From: Massilia rubra
Lineage (GTDB): Bacteria > Pseudomonadota > Gammaproteobacteria > Burkholderiales > Burkholderiaceae_D
Length of the DNA: 64,000 bases
NCBI RefSeq assembly: GCF_011682065.1
Contig: NZ_VUYU01000030.1
Span: forward strand, 1-64,000
Reading direction: 5' to 3'
Every line of letters starts with the position of its first letter. Positions within the stretch are counted from its first letter, which is position 1. The notes beneath the pieces were generated by a model. The model was not told the DNA's origin. It saw only the letters and a program-made list of their open reading frames with translations, and searched no databases. The position numbers and the translations under genes were made by a program. Below are positions 33,189 to 42,948 of this stretch, in pieces.

Positions 33189-36100
33189 TTAGTACAGCAT
33201 CGGCGAAGCGTCCACCAGCGCGCCGCCGGCCAGCAGCGTCTGCATGCCGCTGCCGAAGCTCGCGCTGCCGATGATGGTCAGGGCCGCGTTCATGCCCAGC
33301 GCCGCCAGGTTGCCATCCTGCGCGTAGTGGTAGGCCAGGTCGCCGCCGATGGCGGCCGTGTCGCTGCCGCCGCGCGAGAACGCCGCCAGCGAGGCCGCCA
33401 TGTTCCAGCTGGTCAAGGACGGGTTGGCCAGGCGCGCCTGGTTGAACTGGCCGACCAGGCCGGCAAAGTCGAACAGCTCGACCTTGTTGTCGTGGATCGC
33501 ACTGGCCGAACCGGGCTGGTAATCGACGCCGCCGGCGGTGACCACCTGCAGCGTCGAGACGCTGGCGCCGCTGTTGCCGTACCAGTTCTTGAAGGTGATC
33601 TGGTCGCCCGCGCCCATTGTCAGGACCAGCTCGGCGCCGACCTTGTTCAGGGCCAGGCCGGCGAACGCGATGCCGTGGCCCAGCGAGAGCGTGTCGTCGG
33701 TGGCGCCGACGGCGCTCAGGACATCCTGGCCATCGCCCCGGTTGAAGACGTGCACGTCGGCCCCCTGCTGGCCATTGATGCTGTCGTTGCCGGCGCCACC
33801 GATGAACAGTTCCCCGGCAGCGCCCCCGACCAGCGCATCGGCGCCGCTGCCGCCGCTCAACAGGTTGGCCTCGGTCCCGTTGTCGGTCAGCGTATCGTTA
33901 CCGGCGCCGCCCAGCAGCAGGTCGTAGCCGGCCAGGCCGTTCATGGCGTTCGCCGCGCTATTGCCGACGATCAGGTTGTTACTTGTATTGCCGGTGCCGT
34001 TGATGGACGCCGTGCCCGTCAGGGTCAACACTTCGATGTGGACGGCCAAGGTCCTGTTAACCAAGCTGAACAGCTGATCGAGACCGCCGTTCGCCATGTC
34101 GGTCGTCACGTCGCTGGTGCTGTCGACGTAATACGTGTCGTCGCCGGCGCCGCCGATCATGACGTCGCCGCCGGCGCCGCCATTGAGCACGTTGGCGCCG
34201 GCATTCCCGCTGAGCGTGTTGTTGAGCGTGTTGCCGGTGGCGTCGATGGGAGCGCTGCCGGTCAGGATCAGGTGTTCCACGTTCGCGGGCAGGCTGTAGC
34301 TCACGCTGCTGTAGATGCTGTCGGTGCCCGCGCCGGCGCCTTCGCTCACCACGTCGAGCGCCTGGTCGACCAGGTAGCTGTCGTTGCCCGCGCCGCCGAC
34401 CAGGGTGTCGGCGCCGAGGCCGCCGTCAAGCGTGTCGTCCCCGCCCAGTCCGTACAAGGTGTCCTTGTTCGACTTGCCGGTGAGGGTGTCGGCGGCGGCG
34501 CTGCCGGTCAGGGTCACGCTCGCGCCCTGGCCGATGTTCAGGGCCAGGGTGGCCGTCGCCGCCAGGCCGCCGGCGTCGGTGTAGCGCACGGCGACGCTGG
34601 CGCCGGCCTCACTGAAGACCGGGGTGCCCGAAAACGTGCGGGTGGCGGCATCGAACGCCAGCCATGCCGGCAGTTGCGCGGCGCTGTAGACGCCGACGTC
34701 GCCCGCATCCGGGTCGGTAAAGCTTGCCGCCGGCAGGCTGTAGCTGAACGGTATGCCTTCGGTCACCGCCAAGGGCGCGAGCGCGCCGGCCAGCACCGGC
34801 GCGCGGTTGGTGTTGGCGACGATCACAGCGAAGGGGTGCGACGTCGTCAGGCCGCCCAGGTCGGTGGCCGTGACCTTCAGCGCATAGGTTCCGCTGTCGT
34901 CGTAGCCGGCGCTGCCGCTCAGGTAGTTGTTGCGCACGTCGTAAGCCATCCATGATGGCAGTGCGCTGCCGTCGGCGCGCGTGATGCTCAGGCTCACGGC
35001 GTCGAACTGGTTCGGATCGGTAAAGGCGGCCGGACGCAGGTAAAAATTGCCGCCCTCGGCCAGCGTGGCGTTGGCGCCGCCGCCGGCATACACCGGCGCC
35101 AGGTTCTGCTCGATGGTCATGCGCGCGCTGTCGCTGATGCGCAAGCCTTGCTTGTCGGTGGCGGTGATGACCAGCTCGTACGTGCCGACGTCGGCGCTGG
35201 CCGGGAAACCGGTAAAGCTGCCACCCAAGGTCGGATGCGGCACGAAGTGCAGCCATGACGGCAGCGGCGCATTGCCGGCCAGCGAGGCCGACACGGTCAG
35301 CACATCGCCGCTGTCGGGGTCGGAAAACATGCGCGCGCCGAGCGTGAGGCCGAAAATGTGCCCGGACACCGCGCTAAAGTCGGGCAAGCCCTTGGTCAGC
35401 ACCGGCGCGCGGTTGACGTCGAGCACCTCGATGCCAAACTCGCTCGATGTCGTCAAGCCGCCCCGGTCGGTCGCGCTGGCCTTGAGCTGGTAGCTGCCGC
35501 TGTCCTGGAAGCCGGGCGTGCCGGTGATCTTGCCGCTGGCCGCATCGTAGGCCATCCATGCCGGCGCGGCGCTGCCGTCGGCGCGCGTGAGCACGACGGC
35601 CAGCGTATCGTTCGGGTTAGGGTCGGCAAACACCGGCGCCGGCAGCGAAAAGGCCGTCCCTTCGGCCACGCTGGCGCCGGCGCTGGCCGCCACCACCACC
35701 GGCGCCACGTTCGGCCCGTTGACGGTCAGGCGGAAAATGTCGCTGGCCGACTGCGCGCTGCGGTCGGTCGCGACCACTTTTACGTCGAACACGCCCATGT
35801 CGGCCAGGCCCGGCGTGCCGCTGAAGGTGCGGCTGGCGGCGTCGAAGCGCAGCCACGCCGGCAGTTCGGCGCCGTCGGCGCGCAGCGCCGTGTAGCTCAG
35901 CACGTCGCCCGCGTCGGGGTCGAAAAAGTGGCTGGCCGACAGCTGCAGCGTGAACCCGATGTCGGCGCTGGCAGCGGCGTCGGACAGCGGCATGGTGAGC
36001 ACCGGTGCGCGCTCGCTCAACTGGGCGATGGTCTTGATGCTGCCGTCGGCAAACTCGACCCAGCTGACACCGGCGCCCTGGTTGAGCAAGGTGACCTGGC

Positions 36101-36458
36101 CGCCCCTGCCGTCGTACAGATGGCGCGCGTCGCCCGTGTTGACCACCTGGACCTGGCTGGGATAGACGCCCGCGGCGAAGCGCAGCACATTGCCGGAGGT
36201 CCCGTCCGGGCGGGCGGCGTCGTCGACGATCGAGACGCCGCCGCCGGCGAACAGATAGAGATCGTCGCCGGCGCCGCCGGCCAGCAGGTTGTCGCCGGCG
36301 CCGCCGCTGAGGGTATCGTCGCCGTCGCCGCCGGCGAGGGTATCGTTGCCTTCCATGCCATACAGATCGTCGTCGCCGCCTCTGCCGTCGATAACATCCG
36401 CGCCCGGGGTACCCCACAAGATGTTTCTGCTGTTATCGCCAACGATGGAATTTGCCAT
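33189..36458 (-). CDS. RTX protein with five cadherin-like (He_PIG) domains
   Basis: A 1089-residue secreted protein. Order: RTX nonapeptide block (residues 10-75, GGDDDLYGMEGND and GGDGDD type), five consecutive Ig/cadherin-like domains of about 100 residues (about 140-640), each with an F-x-D-P-(D/N) strand, W-(L/M)-x-(F/Y)-D and a G-T-P/G-S-A turn, then a second calcium-binding block (about 650-890), and a C-terminal region of 170 residues expected to hold the type I secretion signal. There is no N-terminal signal peptide, as expected for type I export. Calcium would fold it outside the cell; an adhesive or matrix role is inferred. No transporter genes are nearby. Confidence 0.88.
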   Translation of the reverse strand: MANSIVGDNSRNILWGTPGADVIDGRGGDDDLYGMEGNDTLAGGDGDDTLSGGAGDNLLAGGAGDDLYLFAGGGVSIVDDAARPDGTSGNVLRFAAGVYPSQVQVVNTGDARHLYDGRGGQVTLLNQGAGVSWVEFADGSIKTIAQLSERAPVLTMPLSDAAASADIGFTLQLSASHFFDPDAGDVLSYTALRADGAELPAWLRFDAASRTFSGTPGLADMGVFDVKVVATDRSAQSASDIFRLTVNGPNVAPVVVAASAGASVAEGTAFSLPAPVFADPNPNDTLAVVLTRADGSAAPAWMAYDAASGKITGTPGFQDSGSYQLKASATDRGGLTTSSEFGIEVLDVNRAPVLTKGLPDFSAVSGHIFGLTLGARMFSDPDSGDVLTVSASLAGNAPLPSWLHFVPHPTLGGSFTGFPASADVGTYELVITATDKQGLRISDSARMTIEQNLAPVYAGGGANATLAEGGNFYLRPAAFTDPNQFDAVSLSITRADGSALPSWMAYDVRNNYLSGSAGYDDSGTYALKVTATDLGGLTTSHPFAVIVANTNRAPVLAGALAPLAVTEGIPFSYSLPAASFTDPDAGDVGVYSAAQLPAWLAFDAATRTFSGTPVFSEAGASVAVRYTDAGGLAATATLALNIGQGASVTLTGSAAADTLTGKSNKDTLYGLGGDDTLDGGLGADTLVGGAGNDSYLVDQALDVVSEGAGAGTDSIYSSVSYSLPANVEHLILTGSAPIDATGNTLNNTLSGNAGANVLNGGAGGDVMIGGAGDDTYYVDSTSDVTTDMANGGLDQLFSLVNRTLAVHIEVLTLTGTASINGTGNTSNNLIVGNSAANAMNGLAGYDLLLGGAGNDTLTDNGTEANLLSGGSGADALVGGAAGELFIGGAGNDSINGQQGADVHVFNRGDGQDVLSAVGATDDTLSLGHGIAFAGLALNKVGAELVLTMGAGDQITFKNWYGNSGASVSTLQVVTAGGVDYQPGSASAIHDNKVELFDFAGLVGQFNQARLANPSLTSWNMAASLAAFSRGGSDTAAIGGDLAYHYAQDGNLAALGMNAALTIIGSASFGSGMQTLLAGGALVDASPMLY

Positions 36459-36638
36459 GGAATGTGCCTGTGATGAAAAAATGTAAAGACATTGTTTTAT
36501 AGAAATGATTCCCGGTAGTCAAATTGAATTGTCAAATTGTGTTGTATAAAAGTGCTGCATGGATGGGGAGCAAGGAAATGCGGCCCAGCCCGGTTTTACC
36601 GTATGATTCCAGCCATCGTTTCTTCCGCCGACACTTAG
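36459..36638. other. A/T-rich divergent intergenic region
   Basis: The gap between the RTX gene and the PAS kinase gene includes a stretch far richer in A and T than its surroundings (36470-36560), with TATAAA at 36546 preceded by TTGAAT at 15 nt and repeated AAATTG steps. It probably holds the promoters of both divergent genes. No small gene is seen. Confidence 0.4.
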
Positions 36639-37781
36639 ATGAGCCCCGTTCCCCCCACCATCGCCCACGCCATGAAAGCGTTCGTCAGCAACACCCCGGC
36701 GCTGGTGTACCAGTTCGAGCTGCATGCGGACGGCCGCGTGGCCTTTCCCTACGTCAGCGACGGCTGCGCCGCCCTGCTCGGCCTGTCCGCCGCCGAACTG
36801 CAGGCCGAACCGCAGCGCTTCATCGAGCTGATCGTGCCGGAAGACCGCAAGAGCTATCTCGACGCCATGCATGCCTCGGCCGCCAGCCTGGCGGGCTGGA
36901 ACTGGGAAGGGCGGGTCTGGATCCACGAATACAAGGACCAGAAATGGATCAACCTGCGTTCGTCCCCGCGCGCCATGGCCGACCATCCCGGCAGCGTGCA
37001 CTGGGAAGGAGTGATGACCAACATCACCGCCAGCAAGCTCGAACAGCTGGAAGTGACCCGTTCGCGCGCCCGCCTGGCCGAGCTGGCCGCGCACATGGAG
37101 CATGTCAAGGAACAGGAGCGCACCCGCATCGCGCGCGAAATCCACGATGACCTGGGCGGCAACCTGACCGCCATCAAGATGGCCCTGATGATGCTGACCC
37201 AGCGCCTGCCGCCCGACCAGCCGCAGCTGGCCGAGCGGGCCGCCTATGTCGAGGCGCTGGTCGACCGCACCATCGATGCGGTGCACCGTATTTCGCTCGA
37301 CCTGCGCCCCTCGATGCTCGACTTCGGCATCGTCGCCGCGCTCGAATGGCAGATCAAGGAATTCGAAAAGCAGAACGGCATCGCCTGCAGCTTTGCCTGC
37401 ACCGACAAGGAAATCGACCTGCACCTGGACCATGCGACGGCGCTGTTCCGGATTTTCCAGGAAGCGCTGACCAATATCGCCAAGCATGCGCACGCGAGCC
37501 GGGTTGCGGTGCGCCTGCAATTGCTGCGCCAGCACATTGTCTTGACGATCACCGACAACGGCGCCGGCATCGCCCAGGCCGACCGCCACAAGCCGCAATC
37601 GTTCGGCCTGCGCGGCATGAGCGAACGGGCCCAGGCGCTGGGCGGCACCATGACCCTGGCGCACGCCCCCGGCGGCGGCACGGTGGTGAGCATCAAAATC
37701 AGGCTCAGTTCGGCCAAAACGACGATAATGACGGATCAGGGCGCCGAGGCCGACGCGGCGGCGCCCGACGCCACCCAGTAA
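36639..37781 (+). CDS. PAS-domain histidine kinase (HisKA_3/NarX type)
   Basis: A 380-residue soluble kinase: PAS domain (about residues 20-130, FPYVSDGCAALLGLS and HWEGVMTNITASK), HisKA_3 dimerisation domain with the phospho-acceptor His near 169 in R-E-I-H-D-D-L-G-G, and HATPase (FRIFQEALTNIAKHAHAS, DNGAGI, FGLRGMSERAQALGG). No membrane helix, so it senses an internal signal or is fed by another protein. Its gene lies 15 nt before the NarL-type regulator gene. Confidence 0.92.
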   Translation: MSPVPPTIAHAMKAFVSNTPALVYQFELHADGRVAFPYVSDGCAALLGLSAAELQAEPQRFIELIVPEDRKSYLDAMHASAASLAGWNWEGRVWIHEYKDQKWINLRSSPRAMADHPGSVHWEGVMTNITASKLEQLEVTRSRARLAELAAHMEHVKEQERTRIAREIHDDLGGNLTAIKMALMMLTQRLPPDQPQLAERAAYVEALVDRTIDAVHRISLDLRPSMLDFGIVAALEWQIKEFEKQNGIACSFACTDKEIDLHLDHATALFRIFQEALTNIAKHAHASRVAVRLQLLRQHIVLTITDNGAGIAQADRHKPQSFGLRGMSERAQALGGTMTLAHAPGGGTVVSIKIRLSSAKTTIMTDQGAEADAAAPDATQ

Positions 37782-37796
37782 AGTAAAGAAGCAGCA

Positions 37797-38444
37797 ATGA
37801 CCGACAACGCCATCATCCGGGTATTCATCGCCGACGATCACGCGATCGTGCGCGAGGGCTTGAAACAAATCCTGGCCGAGTCGCCCGACATCATCGTCGC
37901 CGGCGAGGCCGAGGATGGGGTCGACGCGATCAAGCACATCCGCAAGGCCAGGTGCCACGTGATGCTGCTCGATATTTCCCTGCCCGACCGCAGCGGCATC
38001 GAAGTGCTCAAGCTGGTCAAGAAGGAGCATCCCGAACTGGCCGTGCTGATGCTGTCGATGCACCGCGAAGACCAGTACGCGATCCGCTCGCTCAAGGCCG
38101 GCGCGGCCGGCTACCTGACCAAGCAGAGCGCCCCGCGCGAACTGGTCACCGCCATCCGCCAGGTCGCCGGCGGGCAAAAGTACGTCAGCGCGGCGCTGGC
38201 CCAGGAACTGGCCAGCGCGGTTGGCGAAAACCACGACACGCCGCTGCACGACACCTTGTCCGACCGCGAATACCAGACCCTGACCATGATCGCCTCGGGC
38301 AAGACGGTGGGGGCGATCGCCAAGGAATTGTCGCTGTCGGTAAAGACCATCAGCGAATACCGCTCGCGCTTGCTTGTCAAGATGAAACTGAAAAACAGTG
38401 CCGAATTGACGCACTATGCGATCAAAAACCAGCTGATCGAATAA
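37797..38444 (+). CDS. NarL/FixJ-family response regulator
   Basis: A 215-residue regulator: receiver with phospho-acceptor D59 (VMLLDISLPD), acidic pair IADDH, K in the Y-L-T-K segment, and a LuxR-type helix-turn-helix at about 150-205 (LSDREYQTLTMIASGKTVGAIAKEL then SVKTISEYRSRL). The DNA-binding domain suggests direct control of genes; targets unknown. Partner of the preceding kinase. Confidence 0.94.
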   Translation: MTDNAIIRVFIADDHAIVREGLKQILAESPDIIVAGEAEDGVDAIKHIRKARCHVMLLDISLPDRSGIEVLKLVKKEHPELAVLMLSMHREDQYAIRSLKAGAAGYLTKQSAPRELVTAIRQVAGGQKYVSAALAQELASAVGENHDTPLHDTLSDREYQTLTMIASGKTVGAIAKELSLSVKTISEYRSRLLVKMKLKNSAELTHYAIKNQLIE

Positions 38445-38579
38445 GTATTTTCCAGCGCCGCACGCCAGCTTAATGCTCTGGAGTAAGATGCTTTATCCGC
38501 TCTTTTCCTGAGATGGCAGGAAACAAACACGCTTATCATTGGCACATCATCGCCGAACCTGACCGAGGCACTGTTCTAC

Positions 38580-40199
38580 ATGGCTACAACTCCGCCCACC
38601 GCCGCCCAGAATCCCGCCGCGCAAAATCCGGCTGATATCGCGCGCGAAGCCTTCCGCCGCCTGGCCACGCGCCGGATCGCGCCGACTCCGGAAGCCTACC
38701 GCGAAATCTATAACGAGATCGCCGGCATCGCGGACGCCCCGGCGCCGGCGCGCGCCCCCGAGGCCGCCGCCCCCGAGGCCGCGCCCGACGCCGGCGCCGA
38801 AAACGTGCTGGGCGACTTCGCCAGCAAGCTGAGCGAAACGCCGGGCGAACTGGCCGACTTCGGCCGCCGCTTCGCGCGCGCCGTCAAGACGCGCGACTGG
38901 GAGGGCTATGCGCGCAACCTGAACCAGCTGGTCGAGAAACACTTGCGCAAGGGTGGCGGCATCGAGCTGGCCTCGCTGTCGGCCCTGTCCGACGCGCCCG
39001 ACGCCAAGGTCTTGCGCGACCTGCTCAGCCGCACCCTGAGCGTCGCGGTCGCCTCGCTGCTGGCCGACACCCCGGCCCTGATGGTCGAAGCCGAAGCGCT
39101 CGGCGCCGCCGTCAAGGTGGCCACCAGCGAGGATGCCCTGAACGATGTCAGCGTGCGCCTCAAGCAGTTGTGTTACCAGATCGATGTCAAAAGCGGCGAC
39201 GTCGGCGAACAGCAGGAATTGCTGCTGCGCCTGTTCAAGCTGCTGCTGGAAAACGTCAGCGAACTGCTCGACGACGACAGCTGGCTGCGCGGCCAGATCG
39301 ATTCGGTGCAGGAACTCATTGCCGGCCCGATCGACCAGCGCGCGCTGGAAGACGCCACCCGCAGCCTGAAAGAAGTCATCTACAAGCAGAGCCAGCTCAA
39401 GCACAGCCTGTCGGACGTCAAGCTGACGGTCAAGAACATGATGCTCACCTTCATCGACCGCTTGAGTTCCGTGGCCACCACGACCGGCGACTTCCACGAA
39501 AAGATCGGCAGCTTTTCCGAAAAGATCAGCCATACCGACAATATTGCCGAGCTGAACATCATCCTCGAAGAAGTGCTGCGCGAAACGCGCCTGGTGCAGA
39601 CCGAAGCGCTCAAGTCGCGCGACCGCATGGTGCTGGCGCGCCAGGAAGTGCAGGAAGCCGAGCAGCGCATCCACACCCTGGAAGCGAAGCTCCAGCACAT
39701 GAGCGAACTGGTGCGCGAAGACCAGTTGACGGGCAGCCTGAACCGGCGCGGCCTGGACGATATTTTCGAGCGCGAAACGGCGCGCTCGGACCGCCGCGGC
39801 ACCCCGCTGTGCATCGCCATGCTCGACCTGGACGACTTCAAGCGCCTCAACGATACCTACGGGCACCTGGCCGGCGACAACGCGCTCAAGCACCTGGTCA
39901 AGATTGTCAAGGAAACCATCCGCTCGATGGATGTGATCGCCCGCTTCGGCGGCGAGGAATTCTTGATCCTGCTGCCGGAAACCACGGTCGAAGCGGCCTC
40001 GCTGACCATGACCCGCCTGCAACGCGACCTGACCAAGCATTTTTTCCTGCACGATAACGAAAAAGTGCTGATCACCTTTTCCGCCGGCGTGGCCCTGCGC
40101 AGCCCCAACGAAGACCAGGCCAGCCTGGTGCGGCGCGCCGACAAAGCCATGTACCAGGCCAAGCAAACCGGCAAGAACCGGGTCGTGATCGCCGACTGA
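38580..40199 (+). CDS. Diguanylate cyclase (GGDEF) with long helical N-terminus
   Basis: A 539-residue protein. The first 370 residues are mainly helical with no membrane segment and include a Pro/Ala-rich linker near 50-70 and coiled coil before the catalytic domain. The GGDEF domain carries G-G-E-E-F with an intact inhibitory site R-S-M-D five residues before it, so it should make cyclic di-GMP with product feedback. No EAL domain. A PilZ/YcgR-like protein encoded at 60444 could be one reader of its product; this link is inferred. Confidence 0.93.
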   Translation: MATTPPTAAQNPAAQNPADIAREAFRRLATRRIAPTPEAYREIYNEIAGIADAPAPARAPEAAAPEAAPDAGAENVLGDFASKLSETPGELADFGRRFARAVKTRDWEGYARNLNQLVEKHLRKGGGIELASLSALSDAPDAKVLRDLLSRTLSVAVASLLADTPALMVEAEALGAAVKVATSEDALNDVSVRLKQLCYQIDVKSGDVGEQQELLLRLFKLLLENVSELLDDDSWLRGQIDSVQELIAGPIDQRALEDATRSLKEVIYKQSQLKHSLSDVKLTVKNMMLTFIDRLSSVATTTGDFHEKIGSFSEKISHTDNIAELNIILEEVLRETRLVQTEALKSRDRMVLARQEVQEAEQRIHTLEAKLQHMSELVREDQLTGSLNRRGLDDIFERETARSDRRGTPLCIAMLDLDDFKRLNDTYGHLAGDNALKHLVKIVKETIRSMDVIARFGGEEFLILLPETTVEAASLTMTRLQRDLTKHFFLHDNEKVLITFSAGVALRSPNEDQASLVRRADKAMYQAKQTGKNRVVIAD

Positions 40200-40233
40200 C
40201 CGCACTTGCCTGACCGAGGAACTGACCGCGCCC

Positions 40234-42948
40234 ATGAAAAAACCCGCTTCCTACGCTCCACCCTCTCCCCTCGCCCTGGCCATGGAGCATCACCGGGCGG
40301 GACGGCTGGAGCAGGCGGAAGCGCTGTACCGCAAGCTCGACGGCAAGGCTGAAGCCCTGCACCTGCTGGCCCTGCTCTACCAGCAAGGCGCACGCCACGC
40401 CGACGCCATCGACGCGCTGCAACGCGCGATCGACAAGGAACCGGGCCGCGCGCCGTATTACGTCGCGCTCGACGCCAGCTACCGCGCCCTGGGCCTGCTG
40501 CCCGCGCTGCAAGCGAGTTACGCGCGCCTGCTGCAAGGGCAGCCGGACAATATCGACGCCCACCTCCTGCTCGGCCACGCCCTGCGCGACGACGGCCGGC
40601 TACCCGACGCCCTCTCCAGCTACCTGGCGGTGCTGGCGCTGCAGCCCGAGCATGCCGAGGCCTACAGCAACCTGGGCGACACCCTGAAACTGATGGGCAA
40701 CCTGGACGAAGCCCAGGTCTGTTACGTCAAGGCGCTGGAACTCCAGCCCGGCTTTGCCGAAGTGCACAACAACCTGGGCTCGCTGTACCAGCAGCAGGAA
40801 CAATGGGCGCTGTCGGCCGGGCATTTCGAGGCCGCGCTGGCGCTGCGGCCGGACCTGGCGGCGGCCCACTACAACCTCGGCGTGACGCGCCAGCACCAGG
40901 GCCTGCTGGACGAGGCCGTGGCCTGCTACCGGCGCGCACTGGCGCGCGATCCGCGCCTGCCCCAACCGTACAACAATATGGGCATCGCGCTCAAGGAACT
41001 GGGGCGGCTCGACGAGGCGGTTGCCGCCTACCAGGCCGCGCTGGCGCTGGCGCCCGATTTTGCCGAAGCGCTCAACAACCTCGGCGGCGCCCTGCTCGAC
41101 CAGCAACAGGTCGGGCAAGCGATCGAATGCTTCCAGCACGCCGTCACCGTGCGTCCCGGCTACGCCGAAGCGTACTGCAACCTGGGCGTCGCCTACAAGG
41201 CCGACTACCGCCTGGAAGAAGCGCTGGTCTGTTTCGAGAACGCGGTGCACCTGAAACCGGAATACGCCGACTCCTACGCCATGCTGGCGCTGACCAACGC
41301 CGAGCTGCAACGCCACGTGCAAGCGCTGCGCTGGTGCGAAAAAACCCTGGCCATGTGGCCCGACAGCGCCGCCGCCCACTTCAACCTGGGCGTGGCCTTT
41401 GCCAATATGGACCGCACGGTCGAAGCGATCGCCTCGTTCGAGCAGGCGATTGTGCGCAAGCCGGAATTTGCCGACGCCTGGAACAACCTCGGCGTGGCCT
41501 TCAAGGAACGCGGCCGCTTCGACGAAGCGGTGGCCGCCTTCGAAAAGGCGATCAGCCTGCGCGACGGCTTCGCCGAAGCCTACAACAACCTCGGCAGCGC
41601 ATTGAAAGACCAGGGCAAACCCGACGCCTCGCGCCAGATGTACGAGCGCGCCATCGCGATCGCGCCCAACTACGCGGCGGCCCATAACAACCTGCTGCTG
41701 TCGATGCAGTACGCGGCCGGCATCACCCAGCAACAATTGTTCGAACTGCACCTGCGCTTCGCCGCCCAGTTCGAACCAAGCCTGGCGGCCGAGCGCTTCG
41801 TCCATGCGCCCGGGCGCGACCCCGCCAAACGCCTGAAAATCGGCTACGTCTCGCCCGACTTCCGGCGCCACGCGGTCGCGTTCTTCATCGAACCGATCCT
41901 GGCGCGCCACGACAAGGCGCAGGTCGAAGTGTTTTGCTACTACAGCCACGTGATCAACGACGAATTCACGGCCCGCATCCAGGCTGACGCCGACCACTGG
42001 ATACCGTGCCGCAATATGTCCGACCAGCAGCTGGCCGAGCGCATCCACGCCGACGGCATCGACATCCTGGTCGACCTGGCCGGCCACACGTCCGGCAACC
42101 GCCTGCTGGCCTTCGCCCGCAAGCCGGCGCCGGTGCAGCTGACCTACATCGGCTACCCGTCCACCACCGGCCTTACCAGCATGGATTACCGCCTGACCGA
42201 CGCCTGGGCCGAGCCGCCGGGCCAGAGCGAGCACGTCAACGTGGAAACCCTGTGGCGCCTGCCGGAAGTGTTTTGCTGCTACGCCGCGCACGTCAACAGC
42301 CCGGCCGTGATCGACCATCCGCCGCTTGAGGACAACGGGTTCATCACCTTCGGCTGCTTCAACAATTACGCCAAGGTGAGCGACCCGACCATCGTGCTGT
42401 GGGCCGCGATTCTCGCGCAAGTGCCCGAGTCGCGCCTGATGCTCGAAATTCTCGGCCTGGACAACCCCGGCATGCGCGACGGCGTCGAACAGCGCTTTGC
42501 GCGCCTGGGCATCGACCCGGCGCGCCTGGTCCTGATCGCCAACGACCGCAAGAACCAGTTCGTGCTGTACAACCGGATCGACATCGCGCTCGACCCGTTC
42601 CCGTGCAACGGCGGCACCACCAGCTTCGACACCCTGTGGATGGGCGTGCCTTTTGTGACCCTGGCCGGCAGCAATTTCATTTCGCGCCTGGGCGTGACGA
42701 TCCTGCACAACGGCGGCCTTGACGAGCTGATCGGCGAGGACGAGGCGGCCTATGTCGCCATCGCGGTCGACATCGCGCGCGACCCGGCGCGCCTGCGTCG
42801 CCTGCGCGACGGCCTGCGCGAGCGCACCCGCGCCAGTCCCCTGATGGACATGGCGCGCTTCACCCACCACCTGGAAGATGCCTACCGGGGCATGTGGGCA
42901 AAGTGGTGCAACAGCGGGTGCGACAGTAGCGAAAGAGTGCAACCATGA
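40234..42948 (+). CDS. TPR protein with GT41 (OGT/SPINDLY-like) glycosyltransferase
   Basis: A 904-residue protein. About 14 tetratricopeptide repeats fill residues 10-485 (A-E-A-x-x-N-L-G and F-A-E-A-x-N-N-L-G forms), followed by a two-part GT41 catalytic domain (510-890) with K-I-G-Y-V-S-P-D-F-R-R-H, DLAGHTSGNRL, APVQLTYIGYPSTTGL and NGGTTSFDTLWMGVPFVT. These are the OGT-like signatures for transfer of a sugar from a nucleotide donor to Ser/Thr of proteins. It overlaps the CDP-glucose gene by 4 nt and heads the sugar cluster, so it probably transfers the sugar made there, with flagellin the likely acceptor. Confidence 0.92.
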   Translation: MKKPASYAPPSPLALAMEHHRAGRLEQAEALYRKLDGKAEALHLLALLYQQGARHADAIDALQRAIDKEPGRAPYYVALDASYRALGLLPALQASYARLLQGQPDNIDAHLLLGHALRDDGRLPDALSSYLAVLALQPEHAEAYSNLGDTLKLMGNLDEAQVCYVKALELQPGFAEVHNNLGSLYQQQEQWALSAGHFEAALALRPDLAAAHYNLGVTRQHQGLLDEAVACYRRALARDPRLPQPYNNMGIALKELGRLDEAVAAYQAALALAPDFAEALNNLGGALLDQQQVGQAIECFQHAVTVRPGYAEAYCNLGVAYKADYRLEEALVCFENAVHLKPEYADSYAMLALTNAELQRHVQALRWCEKTLAMWPDSAAAHFNLGVAFANMDRTVEAIASFEQAIVRKPEFADAWNNLGVAFKERGRFDEAVAAFEKAISLRDGFAEAYNNLGSALKDQGKPDASRQMYERAIAIAPNYAAAHNNLLLSMQYAAGITQQQLFELHLRFAAQFEPSLAAERFVHAPGRDPAKRLKIGYVSPDFRRHAVAFFIEPILARHDKAQVEVFCYYSHVINDEFTARIQADADHWIPCRNMSDQQLAERIHADGIDILVDLAGHTSGNRLLAFARKPAPVQLTYIGYPSTTGLTSMDYRLTDAWAEPPGQSEHVNVETLWRLPEVFCCYAAHVNSPAVIDHPPLEDNGFITFGCFNNYAKVSDPTIVLWAAILAQVPESRLMLEILGLDNPGMRDGVEQRFARLGIDPARLVLIANDRKNQFVLYNRIDIALDPFPCNGGTTSFDTLWMGVPFVTLAGSNFISRLGVTILHNGGLDELIGEDEAAYVAIAVDIARDPARLRRLRDGLRERTRASPLMDMARFTHHLEDAYRGMWAKWCNSGCDSSERVQP

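Noticed and set aside
32541-34955. Open frame of 804 codons on the plus strand opposite the glycosidase and RTX genes
   Set aside because: It runs across two real genes and mirrors the RTX repeats; no start signal or domain.
33189-36458. Tandem domain repeats taken as a DNA repeat array
   Set aside because: The repetition is at protein level (cadherin-like and RTX modules) with diverged DNA; an ordinary RTX gene explains it.
36519-38414. Open frame of 631 codons on the minus strand opposite the kinase/regulator pair
   Set aside because: Shadow of two conserved genes with intact phospho-acceptor motifs.
40600-42942. Open frame of 780 codons on the minus strand opposite the GT41 gene
   Set aside because: Apparent periodicity only mirrors the TPR repeats on the plus strand.
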